NCBI RefSeq assembly: GCF_905163445.1
Contig: NC_053184.1
Location: 11,780,001-11,844,000, forward strand
Length of the DNA: 64,000 nt
Source: Pararge aegeria
Taxonomy: Eukaryota > Arthropoda > Insecta > Lepidoptera > Nymphalidae
Direction of reading: 5' to 3'
The notes under the pieces: generated by a model
What the model was told of the DNA's origin: nothing
Database searches by the model: none
What the model saw: the letters and a program-made list of their open reading frames with translations, nothing else
Part shown: positions 44,000 to 55,769 of the stretch, in pieces
Layout: the number at the start of each line of letters is the position of its first letter
Numbering within the stretch: position 1 is the first letter of the stretch
Translations under genes and position numbers: made by a program

Positions 44000-44164
44000 G
44001 CGCTAGAAATGCCTTTATTCGTGAGCACGTTAAAAGGACACGGACAGGTTTTAAAAATGTTTGCTTTAGGTTACTCTTTGATATCGAGCTCTTTAGTTTC
44101 ACTGTATCGTGTGCTCTTGTACTCGACAGCCACTTTGTTCATGGTAATTTTTGTAACAGGTCTC
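44000..44164 (+). repeat. Non-coding repeat paired with 40009-40167
   Basis: See the 40-kb copy. The best-preserved core is around 44052-44095 (TTTTAAAAATGTTTGCTT, then TTACTCTTTGATATCGAGCT). Confidence 0.6.
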
Positions 44165-44252
44165 TGTACGACAAGCTATTTTGGCAGATCTATTTTAAAT
44201 ACTTCTGATCAATGACTTGATAACACGGTTAACAATAAAAATATATCCCTAT

Positions 44253-44879
44253 CCCTACTAATATTATAAATGTCAATGTAAGTTTGTTTGTTACGCTTTT
44301 ACGCAAAAACAACTTAACCGATCCTCATGAAACTTTAAACACATTCTTGAAAGTGTCAGAAGTAATATATGATACTTTTTATCCCGACATTAAGCTCGGT
44401 TCCTTTGGGAGAGGGGAGGAGTGTTTGACGATTTTACACCATCATCATCATCATCATCACATCAACCGATAGACGTCCACTGCTGGACATAGGTCTTTTG
44501 TAGGGAGTTCCAAGTTCCACGGTTCTGAGCCGCTTGGATCCAGCGGCTACCTGCGACGCGCTTAATGTCGTCTGTCCACCTCGTTGGGGGTCGACCAACC
44601 CTGCGCTTACCAGTACGGTATTGTATTTTACACCATATATATTTTACACCATAAACCGATTTAAATAATTATTTTTATACTATAGAGGTTATAATATGAG
44701 TTTAATTTTGCCCAAACTGTGGTGGAAGATAAAAGACAGAACTCCTCAGCGGACAACAGCAAACCCCTCATTTAAGGCTTAGTACTACATACTTTAATTT
44801 TTTTTATATCTACAACTAAATTTAATGCCACATCAAAAAACAAAATCAAACACAGACGAAGGCGCGGGCAAAAGCTAGT
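44253..44879 (+). mobile_element. Helitron-like element interrupted by an RTE fragment
   Basis: Starts CCCTACTAATATTATAAATG and ends GACGAAGGCGCGGGCAAAAG-CTAGT. Alignable to 34283-34743 on both sides of the insertion at 44443-44624. Confidence 0.78.
44443..44624 (-). mobile_element. RTE-like retrotransposon 3' end with 12-bp target duplication
   Basis: The minus strand encodes GRPPTRWTDDIKRVAGSRW, then WNSLQKTYVQQWTSIG and an (ATG)n tail. Flanked by ATTTTACACCAT at 44431-44442 and 44625-44636, exact copies. It is a 182-bp 5'-truncated insertion. Confidence 0.9.
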
Positions 44880-45680
44880 AAAAATATAATTTTACCTATT
44901 AATATCATCCTCATCTCATTAAGTCTTCTGAGAGATTTTTAAAGATTATACCCACCACCCAACTCCGACGTGGGATGCTGGGCTTAACTGGACATAATGA
45001 TAATAAATGGGACTGATGCAACAGTTCAACTTTAATTTCCTAGCACTTAGTTAGTTCGTTTTATTTGAAGTCTACATCAAGTAGTCTGTTACTATATTTC
45101 ATGGAACCTTAACAAACTGAAATTTACGTCTACCGGGAAACAACCTGTAAAAAATGTGTACAATCAGAAAAATAAACGTCACTAAACGTATTTTCAGAGA
45201 AGACGAGAATTGAATTTTCAGAGACAGGAAAAAACGAAACAGTTTTATTTAAACGACTGATTTGAGAGCAAACACCTCGCGTAGACTGGAGGAAACGCCC
45301 GCATCTCGATATAGGAAATTGCATGGTATGTACCAAATGCAATGGCCTAGCAAATTTTATGCTATTTTTATTAAAATATGTGTTTTCAGATTATCCTTAC
45401 TGACTATGCCATATAGGTATACTATATGTAGGTATCTGTTTCTTTGGCAAGTACAATTAGCTAGATGCGAGATGGGTTTGCTAGATACGTGGTGTTTAGC
45501 AAGATGTATGCGATATAACTATCTCCTATGAGAATGGGGGCTTTTGCCCAGAAGTGGGACGTTAACAGATTGAGGGTGGTGGTTCTCTTAGCTCTTAGCT
45601 ATATTAACTTCGTTAAAGGATATTAGTGTCCTTAAATGAAGGCGAACGTCCAATTTTTAGCATATTAATTTTATTCGATA
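44880..45680. other. No gene seen; SINE-tail fragment at about 45535-45595
   Basis: GGGGGCTTTTGCCCAGAAGT-GGGACGTTA is the tail phrase of a LINE/SINE 3' end. The frames at 45130-45531 have no splice support. Confidence 0.4.
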
Positions 45681-45689
45681 ATAAATTCG

Positions 45690-45935
45690 ACCTCGCTGGC
45701 GCGCGACACTGTGATGAGCGCTGTGATATTTGAAGAGGGAGGTTGCGCATTCTATTCCCTGCAGAAGCAATTTGGTATTTCATACTTCCGTTTTTTTTTC
45801 TGTTCTAGTCTGGTGAGAGGCTTCAATGGTGATAATTTTCCCTGTCGTCTAAGACAAGTCGCCAGGCAACTTAGCGTTCCGTTACGATGACGGTTAACGG
45901 TATTGGTTTAATATAACTGCTTTAATTATATTTAT
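45690..45935 (+). mobile_element. tRNA-derived SINE (family C)
   Basis: GACCTCGCTGGCGCGCGACA, GATGAGCGCTGTG, TTCCCTGCAGAAGCAATTTG, TCTGGTGAGAGGCTTC and TTAGCGTTCCGTTACGATG. Diverged but co-linear with the family. Confidence 0.75.
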
Positions 45936-45939
45936 CATA

Positions 45940-47340
45940 CCTTCCCCTAGATGAGATTGTTGATTAAGTCAAGGACCTTGTAGAGGATATTTTATTCGTT
46001 TTTATTTTCTAGTTTTTTTTTGGAGAATCATGACAGTAACTCATGTACCAGTATGCTAACATCCAATAACAAAAATGCTAGTAAAAATGTTTTTTTTTTG
46101 TTCTTATACTTTTTTTGGCGTAAAACTGCGTGTTTTCTGTAAAAAGGTACACTTCTTAAGACCATCATATTAATTAAGTAGAAACACTGACCTACAGATA
46201 AAAGAAGATCCAAATCATTATAGTCCTTTCTGAGATATGCAAAATATATTTAGGCAATTCGAGAATAGGGTGAAGTTGATGATGACTACACGGTTGACTC
46301 AGTATTGTATTACTAAGACAATTTATCTAATCCTATGTATATCATATTCGTCGGGATGTAAAGTATCTTCTTTACGAACTAACCACAGTAGCAAGTTTAA
46401 TCAAAATCCGTTCAGGCATTTTAGCATGTAAATCATATACCATACATAGATTTTAGATCTATAGCGTGGGAACGGTTGCTCTGCTTCTGCGTTAGGGTAA
46501 AAAAACCTCAACTTTCTCATTTATAATATTGGTAGTTATAGATAGGGATTCCAAAAAACACTATTTACCGATAGTGAGACGTAAAATCTCCAATTCCCCA
46601 GTTCAACAGTTCTTCAATACTTTACCTTTCGCTTCAAGATGTAAACCCGTTTAAGATGCAGCCATTAAAGGTGAAAATATTCGCCGGCAGAGAAAATATT
46701 CGGGGAGCAAACTTAATTAGTGTGTTTTCTTTGATTACAGCCATCAGTGCACCGGGTGCGTAGAACTGCTCATTTCAGGTGACTAAGTAAATTACATTGC
46801 CTCCTCGCTCAGAAAACCCGCTATAAAGGTGAGCGTCGATTTTACGAATAATAAAGCAAGCTATAGAAATACCGAGCGATGTAGAGTTCCTCAAAGTGAA
46901 AAACATAAAGAAATATGCGTCATGGCACGATGCTACCGACAAAGACGCGTAGAAACCGATGACTAGCATACTCCCTGACAGGTTAGCCCGCTAACATCTT
47001 AGAATGCATCATCACTTAACACAAAGGTGAGAGTGCAGTCAAGGGCTCACTTGTAGTGGAATAAAAATAAAGTGTAGGTAAAAACACAAAAAATATTTAA
47101 TTCGGTAGTTCGTTTCGTAGTAGTTTCGGTAGGTTTTGTGCGATTTGTTTTTGAATCTACACCTACTTACTTATTTATAAAACTATGACGTACGAACGTG
47201 CATACGTTGATATAGCTTTTATAACCTCCTTTAATTAAAATTGTATTGAACTCATAAGACAACGGACTAAAAAAATTGTGAAATAAGCGCGTTCAGACCA
47301 CAAAGCAAACTAGTAGTACTAAAGTAGTAGTACTACTACA
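45940..47340. other. No gene seen; Helitron-like end at about 46330-46545
   Basis: CTCATTTATAATATTGGTAG (46518-46537) is the antisense 5' end of the Helitron-like family, preceded by AATCAAAATCCGTTCAGGCA. A GC-richer patch at 46660-46900 is unassigned. GTAGTAGTACTACTAC, a 16-bp palindrome, lies at about 47323-47338. Confidence 0.45.
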
Positions 47341-47344
47341 ACTA

Positions 47345-47520
47345 AAAAGAATTTATTTTTATGAATAATAAACATAAATACAAATAATATAAATATAAAC
47401 ACCCAGGCACTGAAAAACATTTATGTTCATCACACAAACATTTTCCAGTTGTGGGAATCGAACCCACGGCATTGGACTCAGAGAGCAGGGTCGCTGCCCG
47501 CTGCGTAGATCGGCCGTCAA
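47345..47520 (-). mobile_element. tRNA-derived SINE (family B), antisense
   Basis: AACACCCAGGCACTGAAAAA, TTTATGTTCATCACACAAAC, CCAGTTGTGGGAATCGAACC and the head GATCGGCCGTC. It explains the minus-strand frame at 47342-47536. Confidence 0.88.
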
Positions 47521-47524
47521 ATAT

Positions 47525-48850
47525 CTTAACACTCACGCTGTCGGATATGTTGCTAGCATGGCCTGCTTAGTGTTGCCAAGTTTATAGGAGATGGTTTTTC
47601 ACTTACCATAAGGAAAACAATCTGCTTGGTCTATTATAAATTTAAAAAAAAAAAACTGCTATACTGTGTATATTAATAAGGATAGTCAGACCATCCAAGT
47701 TTTTATTTGTTACTTTGAATGTGAAAGTGATCGTTTGAGATTCCATAATTGTGAATTACGAGGTTAGAAAACGTTAAAATTTATCTGACTTCGTATAGTA
47801 ATAAACTTAAACTGACTAATGTTCTTCATCCCCTTTTTCCGACATAATAAACGGCTTCAAGACAAGAAAGGAGTAGAAATATGCGTCATGCAAATTTTGT
47901 AAATTGTATTTCACGATATTTATGAGCAGGTTCATTCTAATTATTAACATGATTTACTTACAATCCTTGATCTTCCTACCATAGATCGGTTCTTACATTT
48001 TCCTTGCCTAAGTAAAGGGGGTTAACTTGTTAAATCTTTCCATAATTTTTAATGTTATCTTGGTGTCTTTTTTCACGTTACTGTTATGTATGGATTAAGA
48101 AATAAAACCCGAACTGATTTATTCGTATTTTGCCATTTATCGTGAATGGTAGGGGTCAATGATATAATAACCTAAGTTTTGGAAAAAAAGAAAAGAAGTA
48201 CAAAATTAATAGAGTGTGCTACAAGACATAAAACAATCTTCTACTTAAATAACAACATTTATAACCAACTTACAAAAAATTTCTCACCTAAAGGTTAGGT
48301 ATGCCTTAATTTGATCTAGAACCCAGAACCAGTAAGCCAATTATAATTTAGTACTAATATAAAACTAAATTTCTAGTTCTAATTAAGTTTTATTTTAGTA
48401 CATAGATTAGTTTACGTTATAAATGACTAAAAATTTTTTTAATTTAAAATAAATAAATAAAAAGTGTGTTTTATTGTCACATCTCTTACATTAATTACAG
48501 ATGTTATTAGTATTTTGTAAACTTTTTTTCCATACATATCTTATTTAAAAATTCTATTTAGTGATAAAAACAATTAATGCACGTTTATTGTGTATTATGT
48601 AGGTACTTGTTCAATCCACATTACGATATTTATTTATTTGGTTTTACCATGTACTGTCTAAATGGTAATTATATCTTATCTTCCATCTATCTAATCTTAT
48701 CTTGTTTTTTTACTATTCTATTCTGTTCTAATAGCCGAGACCCGCAGTGGCAAGACCGATGGCTAAATGTGCTCTCCGGGTCACGGGGTTGGACGCTTGC
48801 AATTTCATTACTCTGGTACTGAAAATTTCTTGGCAAAAGTCAATACCTAA
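47525..48850. other. No gene seen
   Basis: AT-rich. A GC-richer patch at 48733-48800 (CCGAGACCCGCAGTGGCAAG) is probably a repeat remnant adjoining the SINE head at 48855. Confidence 0.4.
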
Positions 48851-48854
48851 AAGT

Positions 48855-48925
48855 TACTGGCTCGACCGGTACCCAGGACCTCGTGTTTCGTAGTCAGACT
48901 TGTCAATCACTAGACTAACGAATCG
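48855..48925 (-). mobile_element. tRNA-like SINE head (family D type), antisense
   Basis: Minus strand: CGATTCGTTAGTCTAGTGAT (A-box) followed by ACGAGGTCCTGGGTACCGG (B-box-like). A similar head is at 50228-50298. Confidence 0.6.
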
Positions 48926-48929
48926 TTTA

Positions 48930-49285
48930 TAACTTTAGCTACTTCTTATTAAGGCTAGTGTAAGCCGATTTTAGGGTATTATATTATTCAAACTAATGAA
49001 AATTATTTATTTTGTTTGAGAATTTTTCCTAAGATCAATACTTTAAGAGAAATAACTGTGCAAGGTTGACAATTCTTACGCACACCCATACACGTGTAAA
49101 TGTGATTTCAAGACATAACAATTAGTTAGGTAACTTAAGCATCTACGTGAGGTATCTGAAATAAAAATCATTTTCCTTAATTGAGAATAATCGTATATAC
49201 ATTTATGGAGCTGTTTTGTACATAGTTGCATTTATGCCTATAAAAGCATCTACGTACAGCCGTTAAAATACGTTTATATTATAAA
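48930..49285. other. No gene seen
   Basis: AT-rich sequence without recognised repeats. Confidence 0.4.
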
Positions 49286-49288
49286 ACA

Positions 49289-49418
49289 ACAGATGTTCGG
49301 ACCGCCGACTAATTAACGCAATTCTTTCTGCCTCCGTAACAAAACTTTAATAATACCATGCGGCTTAGGCTTTCGCAGAAACAAACTTTTCTAATGAAGT
49401 TGCCTCCCGGAATGACTT
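49289..49418 (+). repeat. Non-coding repeat, inverted partner at 62397-62530
   Basis: Compared with the reverse complement of 62397-62530: ACAGATGTT, TAATTAACnC, ATTCTTTC, CTCCGTAACAAAACTTTA-TAATACCA, GCGGCTTA-GCTTT, AAACTTTTCTAATGAAGT. No coding content. Confidence 0.7.
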
Positions 49419-49424
49419 TTAATT

Positions 49425-50220
49425 TGTTTATTTTGTAACGAAGAAATTATAAGTCGCAATTTGTTAAGTTGTATCAAAGGTTGTTTTGGCTACGTAGTGA
49501 TTAAATGTTAAATTATGAATTTGAAGGCATAGAATTAGGGATTTATGGACGATTAATAACCCAAGTGGCATCTTATGATTTTCTAAAATGTTATCTTAGC
49601 TCGTGTCATTCTCTACTAGTGCATCATAGTAAACCAAAAGAGATCATAAATAAAAACTTACTCTGTTAACTTTGTACTTAACTTCCTTGAACCGTAAGCT
49701 TCTTGTTTTTAAAACTCCATTGCTTTTTGCTTTAGTTTAGGAAAACGCTTCAGGGTTTTAAGTTTCAACAGCTCCAGACACCCGAAGTTGAAATTAAAGT
49801 TTCACCTTTTATATTTAAATCAAAATGCTTAAATAAATCCACAGCATATGATGTATTCCATCAAATAATAAATTTTAAACAAATGAAGGAAAATAAAATA
49901 TATGTATTATATCACTTAATTTAGATTTCTTTGTCTTGCTTGTACTCCAAGCTATGTGGGGTCGTTACAACAAGCTATGTGGGCTCGTTTTCTTCTTCTT
50001 CATTCATCATTTCACTATCTACTCCTTTTACATACAAATCCTCTTTCAAACAATCAATCCATCCAATGTGTACTGCTAGTCAATGGCCTCCTCTCTCTTA
50101 GGAGATTCTACTATTTCCATCCTACTATGATTATCACATGTCAGTGATAATAACTAACTAATTTCTCACTTCTAACCTGATTGACTAACTAATTTCTCAA
50201 TTCTAACCTGAAACTGATTG
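49425..50220. other. No gene seen; short tandem duplications
   Basis: CAAGCTATGTGGG occurs twice near 49948-49985. GACTAACTAATTTCTCA recurs with period about 33 at 50150-50215. Confidence 0.5.
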
Positions 50221-50227
50221 CAGGAAA

Positions 50228-50298
50228 AACCCAATTCCTAACACAGATCCTCGTGATCCGTAGTCGAACATCCAAATCACTCACCCAAAGAGATGCTA
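50228..50298 (-). mobile_element. tRNA-like SINE head, antisense
   Basis: Minus strand: GGGTGAGTGATTTGGATG and ACTACGGATCACGAGGATCT, an A/B-box arrangement like that at 48855. Confidence 0.5.
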
Positions 50299-50299
50299 G

Positions 50300-51215
50300 A
50301 TGACGTCCAATCAGTGTGTGATTTTTTTATCCAAACTTAAACACAATTAAATCAAATACTATGAAACAAAAGGTAACTTTATTACAGAATCTTGTAAAAG
50401 AAACGTTTCACGGTTGTTAGAGTTATCTGTCAGGCAGGGGTGAGGTTCCCGTCCCTAAATGACAGGGCTTGACATCGCTTTACGGGATTATTGTCGTCGA
50501 TCCTACATTGAAACAGGTTCACTGTGATTTATCTTCATAGGAACATTAATTTTCACAATTTAACATTCATTTATTGAACACTACTTGGTTAAAATTGACT
50601 TTTTTTAACCCATATCTCAAAACTGAATAAAAAAGTAGATCAAATCATAAAATTTAAGAAAACATGTAAATTTAACAATTTTTAGAAGCAAAAATTAACG
50701 TTTAGTGCACAACTAGACTGTATTAAATAAACAATTCGCTTATTCAAATTGTATACTGTTTTACCATTGATTTAATATGTTACTCTTGTTTTACCATAAA
50801 CTACCGAATGACATCGAAGTTGGAAATAGATACAACATTTATTAACTAACTTATCGAGATTTGGACTAGACTGCCAACTCAGTCAACTGTCTCAGTCTTG
50901 TACGCTTAGATATTATAAAATACGGGACAGATTTTATTGCAGTTTTCTGGAAAAGATAGATTGATTTCTAGAGGAACGTTTATAAATAACATGCATAATA
51001 GAAAAAAACTTCAAGATTTAAAGGTTTGGGGCAGAGCAGACGACGGACGCAACATTTAAAGGTTTGGGGCAGAGTAGACGACGGACGCAACATTCAAACT
51101 CCCTCTTAATTACTACATACATACACTGCACCCGTGCGAAGACGGAGGGGGTCGCTATTTAATTATAAATTGGAAGTCGTAATATAAGTCTTAATATGAA
51201 AAGGTATGATTTCTC
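50300..51215. other. No gene seen; 38-bp tandem repeat at 51016-51091
   Basis: ATTTAAAGGTTTGGGGCAGA plus AGACGACGGACGCAAC is present twice at period 38 with one difference (C/T). The rest is AT-rich. Confidence 0.6.
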
Positions 51216-51217
51216 CT

Positions 51218-51336
51218 GTAAGAATTTAAAAGTTGACGCAATAAAATGTAAAAGAATATCTCGCCGGGTCTATTTCCTTTGCGCTACCGGCCAATTGAAC
51301 GTTCAACTTTTTATTTTGTGCCATTTACTTCCATTT
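51218..51336 (+). repeat. Non-coding repeat paired with 43365-43480
   Basis: Direct-orientation copy 7.85 kb from its partner. Conserved core CCGGCCAATTGAACGTTCAA (51280-51299). Confidence 0.65.
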
Positions 51337-51549
51337 CCATTAGATTGAATAGATTGAAATGAAGCAAAGTTTTACAATTCAATAATACTTATAAATTAAT
51401 GAACGTTTTTAAGAGATTAAGTATCGTAATTTGCAGTGACCGGGAAAAAGGCTTGTCTACTTTGGTGTCAACGACATAATGTTTTCTTAAAAACATCTAA
51501 TAGGTTTTATAGTTCCAATACCTATTCTTTATTTTTATTAAGTAAACCA

Positions 51550-51690
51550 ATCAATCAATAGACTTTTATTGCACACTACAAAAATTACTTAAAAAAAGAA
51601 AAGTATAACAAAACAACGTTTAAAATTTGGCGTCTTATCGCTTCATTCCTATTTCGTCCAAGCAACTAATGGCGAAGAAAACAAATACAG
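51550..51690 (-). mobile_element. LINE 3' end (same family as 32480-33292), diverged
   Basis: GACTTTTATTGCACACTAC, GGCGTCTTATCGCTTCAT and GTCCAAGCAACTAATGGCG. Confidence 0.6.
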
Positions 51691-51699
51691 AATAGTTTG

Positions 51700-54690
51700 C
51701 ACATATACATATACCCATAAAATGAATGTATTAATACTTAAATAAATAAATATAATATACAAAAAACAATATTCGTAACTAACCCTGCATAAATTACGCT
51801 TTATTTATCCTGACGCTATATTATTAATAATTTGAATAAAAGGGTATAAGTATTAGTGTATTAAGCATCCTTCAATAACGTGAAAACATGGGGTAGCTGC
51901 TAGCTAGTGTTTTAAAGTGCACATCACTGCACTCAACTCCTACTATAACAGATATGTTTTTTAAATAATTCGGAAATGTTGTGGCGTAAAGTTTAACATG
52001 CTTGAAAATACTGCCTACACTAAAGTTTTTTTTAATCTAGTTTCAAGGATTAATCTGTATTTTCTTTTAATTATAAGTTTTAATACGTATGTGCACATTG
52101 GTAAAAGGAAAGCGATTTTAGAAATTGTAATCTAGATCTGTTTTAAAAGTTTTTTTCTGTCTGATAAAGAGGGAGTCGAAACTGCGCCAAAATTTAACAG
52201 CACGAGCATTCGTTATAATTTAACTGTTTCATAAGCAATTTAACTTTTCCATGTTACCTATGAAGACACCACTGACTATTAAACAGTTATTACTATTGTA
52301 GTTTGTTTTCAAATCAACATAACTGTGAGTGATCATTCATTTTAAATGGAGTAGTAAAATGCGTTTTTGGAAAATTATTTACGGTTTTTGGTTATTTTAC
52401 AAATCTTATTCCTATAACCAATTGGGTACTGTTGCATCAGATTTAAAATAACATATTTACGAAAATAACATACCAGAAAAAGTGATGAGCCATCCAAATG
52501 TATAATAATTATTTTCATGGTTTATTCAGTAGTCAGCAATGTGGGGAAGCAGCAGGCATAGTTAGAAACCGCAATCTCAGTTAGTTTTCGGTCTCTAGTC
52601 CAATGGGGCAGTACATAATTACAAGGCATGATCCATATATTATACTACTTTTTCTTGTTGAGTACAATACCAAATTTATTTTAGGTTTCAGATTTAGGCG
52701 TCAGATTTCCGTCTGCGAAGAACTAAAAATTATGTGCCAAATCTTAAGAGGAGACGTCGATGTTTTAGATGTTCATGACCAACTGTGTCATATACGTGTC
52801 CCAAAAGCAAATTACTTGCTTCCCTTTTTGTAGCACTGTGGCACAAAACATGGCACCTATACCGCGTTCATTGTCGTCATTCAACGCTTTCTTGGACAGC
52901 AACCCTCAATGGGATCTATTCCATGAAATCATTGTTTCGTGAGCTGCTAAGGTACTGTGAGAATATTGAATGACCAGTAATTGAATATTCGCAGAGTACT
53001 ACTACAGTACTCTAGATCATTATAATGTCTTGTATAATGTTTAATGTTATCCTTCATTCATTTGTATCTAGAACTTCATTCTTGTTCTAGAACTTGCCTA
53101 GCTACTATTAGGTACAGGGCAATGATATAAATGGAGTCATAATTCAATATGGCATCTTTTAATCATTTTTAAAGTCATGATATGCAAAAAGGTTTTATAA
53201 ATACTCATTCACGCTATATATATATATATATATATAACATGTGTAATGTGTATGTATAATGATACTGTCGTCGGTGAGTTATGAAGGTTTCATTGATTTT
53301 ATAATATCCTATATTAACAAATTATCATTACTTTATATATTTACAGAATCCCTTCTGAATTCTTATTTGATATTAATTTTGGTTGTATTTATTAAATAAT
53401 ATTATTGTACGCCAGACTGTGAGTGTACTGTTTTAAATGCTTTTCTAGGCCTCAAATCCCTTTCTATGTGGAAACAGTGAGCAATAAAATTATATTCTAT
53501 TAAAAAAAACCGTAAAACACTCATGTAGAAGGTTTAAAAAATAGAAAATGGATTGAGCATTTAAATAAATTAAATTACTGAATGCGAAAGGCACAACTCG
53601 AAGGAAGCTTATTCAATACGGGGCTAATAAAGGAATTTATTGAATAAACCAGTTCACGAAAGCAAACAGCTAAGCGCACAATGCTTCAAAACGGAGAAGT
53701 TTCTTTTGTATGTTTTAATTAATGACTTTCTTATTTAACAAATTATAGCTTAGAGTCCTCCTCCAAGCGATCAATTCATAAAGTAGAAGCAATCGTAATT
53801 AAATATAATCGAAATAATAAGCAGTGCTTCATTCGTTCATAAAACCCATTTTACTATTCATTTAAATTTAACTTTTGATCTGACCCGGGAATCGTACTTT
53901 AGACCTCGAACAAATTTTCTCGCAATCGAAATGCAAAGCAGAGTGTGTAACTCTATCATAAAACCCATTTTATCCGACATGTTTTTCACACGACCTTAAG
54001 GCGTTAAATCGAGGATTGATGGTTGTTTTATGCCCTTGTAGCACAATATACTTTCTAAGTATATTTGAAATCTATTATGAATAAATTTAGGTATTATGAT
54101 TAGCTGCAAAGAGAATTGCTCTTTCATTGAAAAGCAACTTTGTATTTAAGGCTATTACTGGTAAACTGAACAGTAGCGACACGACGCGCACGTAGCGATA
54201 CTGCATGATTCCGGATAGCTAATTAAGGCCATATATGGCTAAACAATATACCTCTACCGTACCCTCACCGTTTCAGCTTACAGAATAGTTTTCAGCTTCA
54301 ATAGATCGCTTTATTGTATCAATGCCGTTCATAAATATGTATGAAATGCAAGTATCTGACTGTGATTTCGAGATAATGCCACTCATATTGTTATTGGAAC
54401 GGTTTCGTCACTTTTATCTTTATAACGGCTCAACCGATCGACCGAACGGCTCATCTTAGAAATGCAGCTAGGTTTTTTAGCAACACTTCTGAGGAGCATA
54501 AAGTATTGTGTAACTTAATTATGGATTGTATTTGTAGTGAAAAGTTTTTTAATAGCTTATTGAACCATTGCGATTTAAAGAAACATTCTGTTTGAAAAGG
54601 CAGCTTAATTTATAATAAACAATCAAATTTCTAATTAACAATTTAAAGAAAATCTAATCGCCTTGTGAGTAAACCAGGGAATTAATATTT
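51700..54690. other. No gene seen
   Basis: Long AT-rich stretch. 52603-52973 has two overlapping plus frames (includes RRQISVCEELKIMCQILRG) with higher complexity but no start context, splice pair or known family. A (TA)n tract lies at 53215-53236. Confidence 0.4.
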
Positions 54691-54699
54691 TATTAAGCA

Positions 54700-54925
54700 T
54701 ACGTTATTGTTCTACCGCAATTTCGAAGGAAGTATTTAGCGCAGGATCTAATTGCTTGTCGAAATTTCCAAATTAATTTAAAATACGTGAGCGTCGAGTG
54801 AAACGGAATTGTTTGTAGTACCTGCAACAAATTGCAATTAGGAGAGCTGCTGTTGTGTCTTGTTATCGAGTTAGCAGCTTCGAGCCTCCGCGCCTCGTCT
54901 GCACTTCAATATAGAGAATCTCGGA
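54700..54925. promoter_or_regulatory. Higher-complexity non-coding block, candidate regulatory DNA
   Basis: Contains AATTGCAATTAGGAG, CGCCTCGTCTGCACTTC and repeated TTAATT/AATTAA cores in a stretch richer in GC than its flanks, with stops in all frames. Weak evidence. Confidence 0.22.
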
Positions 54926-55079
54926 TGAATTAATAACACTGGAAAATACGAATTTACTATCCTTGAGGATATAATTTTAACGCTTTGTTACATCTTTTTA
55001 TTGATATCTATTTTGCAAGTTATTTATAAAGATACGAAACTAAGATTTTAGTGGTTAATCAACTTTTCTTAAAGTGAGT

Positions 55080-55260
55080 TCAACGGGTACATACCACGAT
55101 AGTATTTTTGGATTGGTCTGTATTTCGACCCAGTTGCATGAATCGTGGTCACGACGGGACTGTGTAGGTACGAGATGTCAAGTTGGATATCGCAGTATTT
55201 CAGCAACTGGGTCGAAATATCGAAAAATCGAAAAATATTATCGTGGTATGTACCCGTTGA
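55080..55260. mobile_element. MITE-like fold-back element, about 58-bp terminal inverted repeats
   Basis: The left end TCAACGGGTACATACCACGA (55080-) is the reverse complement of the right end (to 55260). The arms continue imperfectly through ATATTTTT and TATTTCGACCCAGTTGC for about 58 bp around a 60-bp centre. Target duplication is not clear. Confidence 0.85.
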
Positions 55261-55264
55261 TCTA

Positions 55265-55600
55265 TATTTACGAAAAGTTAGTTATAGTTTGCATTTAGGG
55301 TGCCATGTAGTCTAAGTGCAAAAAAATCTTGCGAGTCATTGCGGTTGGTTGCCTCATCTGGTGTCAGAAAGCTCTTGCTTTTGCGTGAAGGATAAGCCTG
55401 GCTGCTCAGCACGGAAATGCAGCCACCGTTCCACGCGTCCACAACTTGTACAGTAATTAGTTTTATTTCAACATTATTTATCATCTTCGTATTTCCAATT
55501 GAACACTAAGCTTAGTATGCTATTATCCATTAAAACCAGGAAATCTGTACTGAGAAATTTATAATTTCTTCAGTCCTTACATACACCACACATATCTTCT
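55265..55600. other. No gene seen
   Basis: The minus frame at 55278-55484 has no splice support. Confidence 0.35.
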
Positions 55601-55604
55601 AAAA

Positions 55605-55765
55605 TGCACTCGCTACGCACGTTGCGCTCCTGTCCTGCCTGGGAGATCTTCATAATGTTCTCAAAGGCGTGTGGAGTCCACCAATCCGCACTGTGCTGGC
55701 GTGGTGGATTACGGCCTAAGCCCCTCTTATTGTGGAAGGCGACCCGTGCCTCAAAGTAGACGAGT
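55605..55765 (+). mobile_element. SINE 3' part (family A)
   Basis: CATAATGTTCTCAAAGGCGT, GGAGTCCACCAATCCGCACT, GCTGGCGTGGTGGATTACGG and the tail ATGGGTTGATATGATGAT. Confidence 0.8.
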
Positions 55766-55769
55766 AATG

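Noticed and set aside
52603..52973. Two overlapping frames with fairly protein-like composition
   Set aside because: No recognisable domain, no splice sites in register, and frames overlap; kept only as a note.
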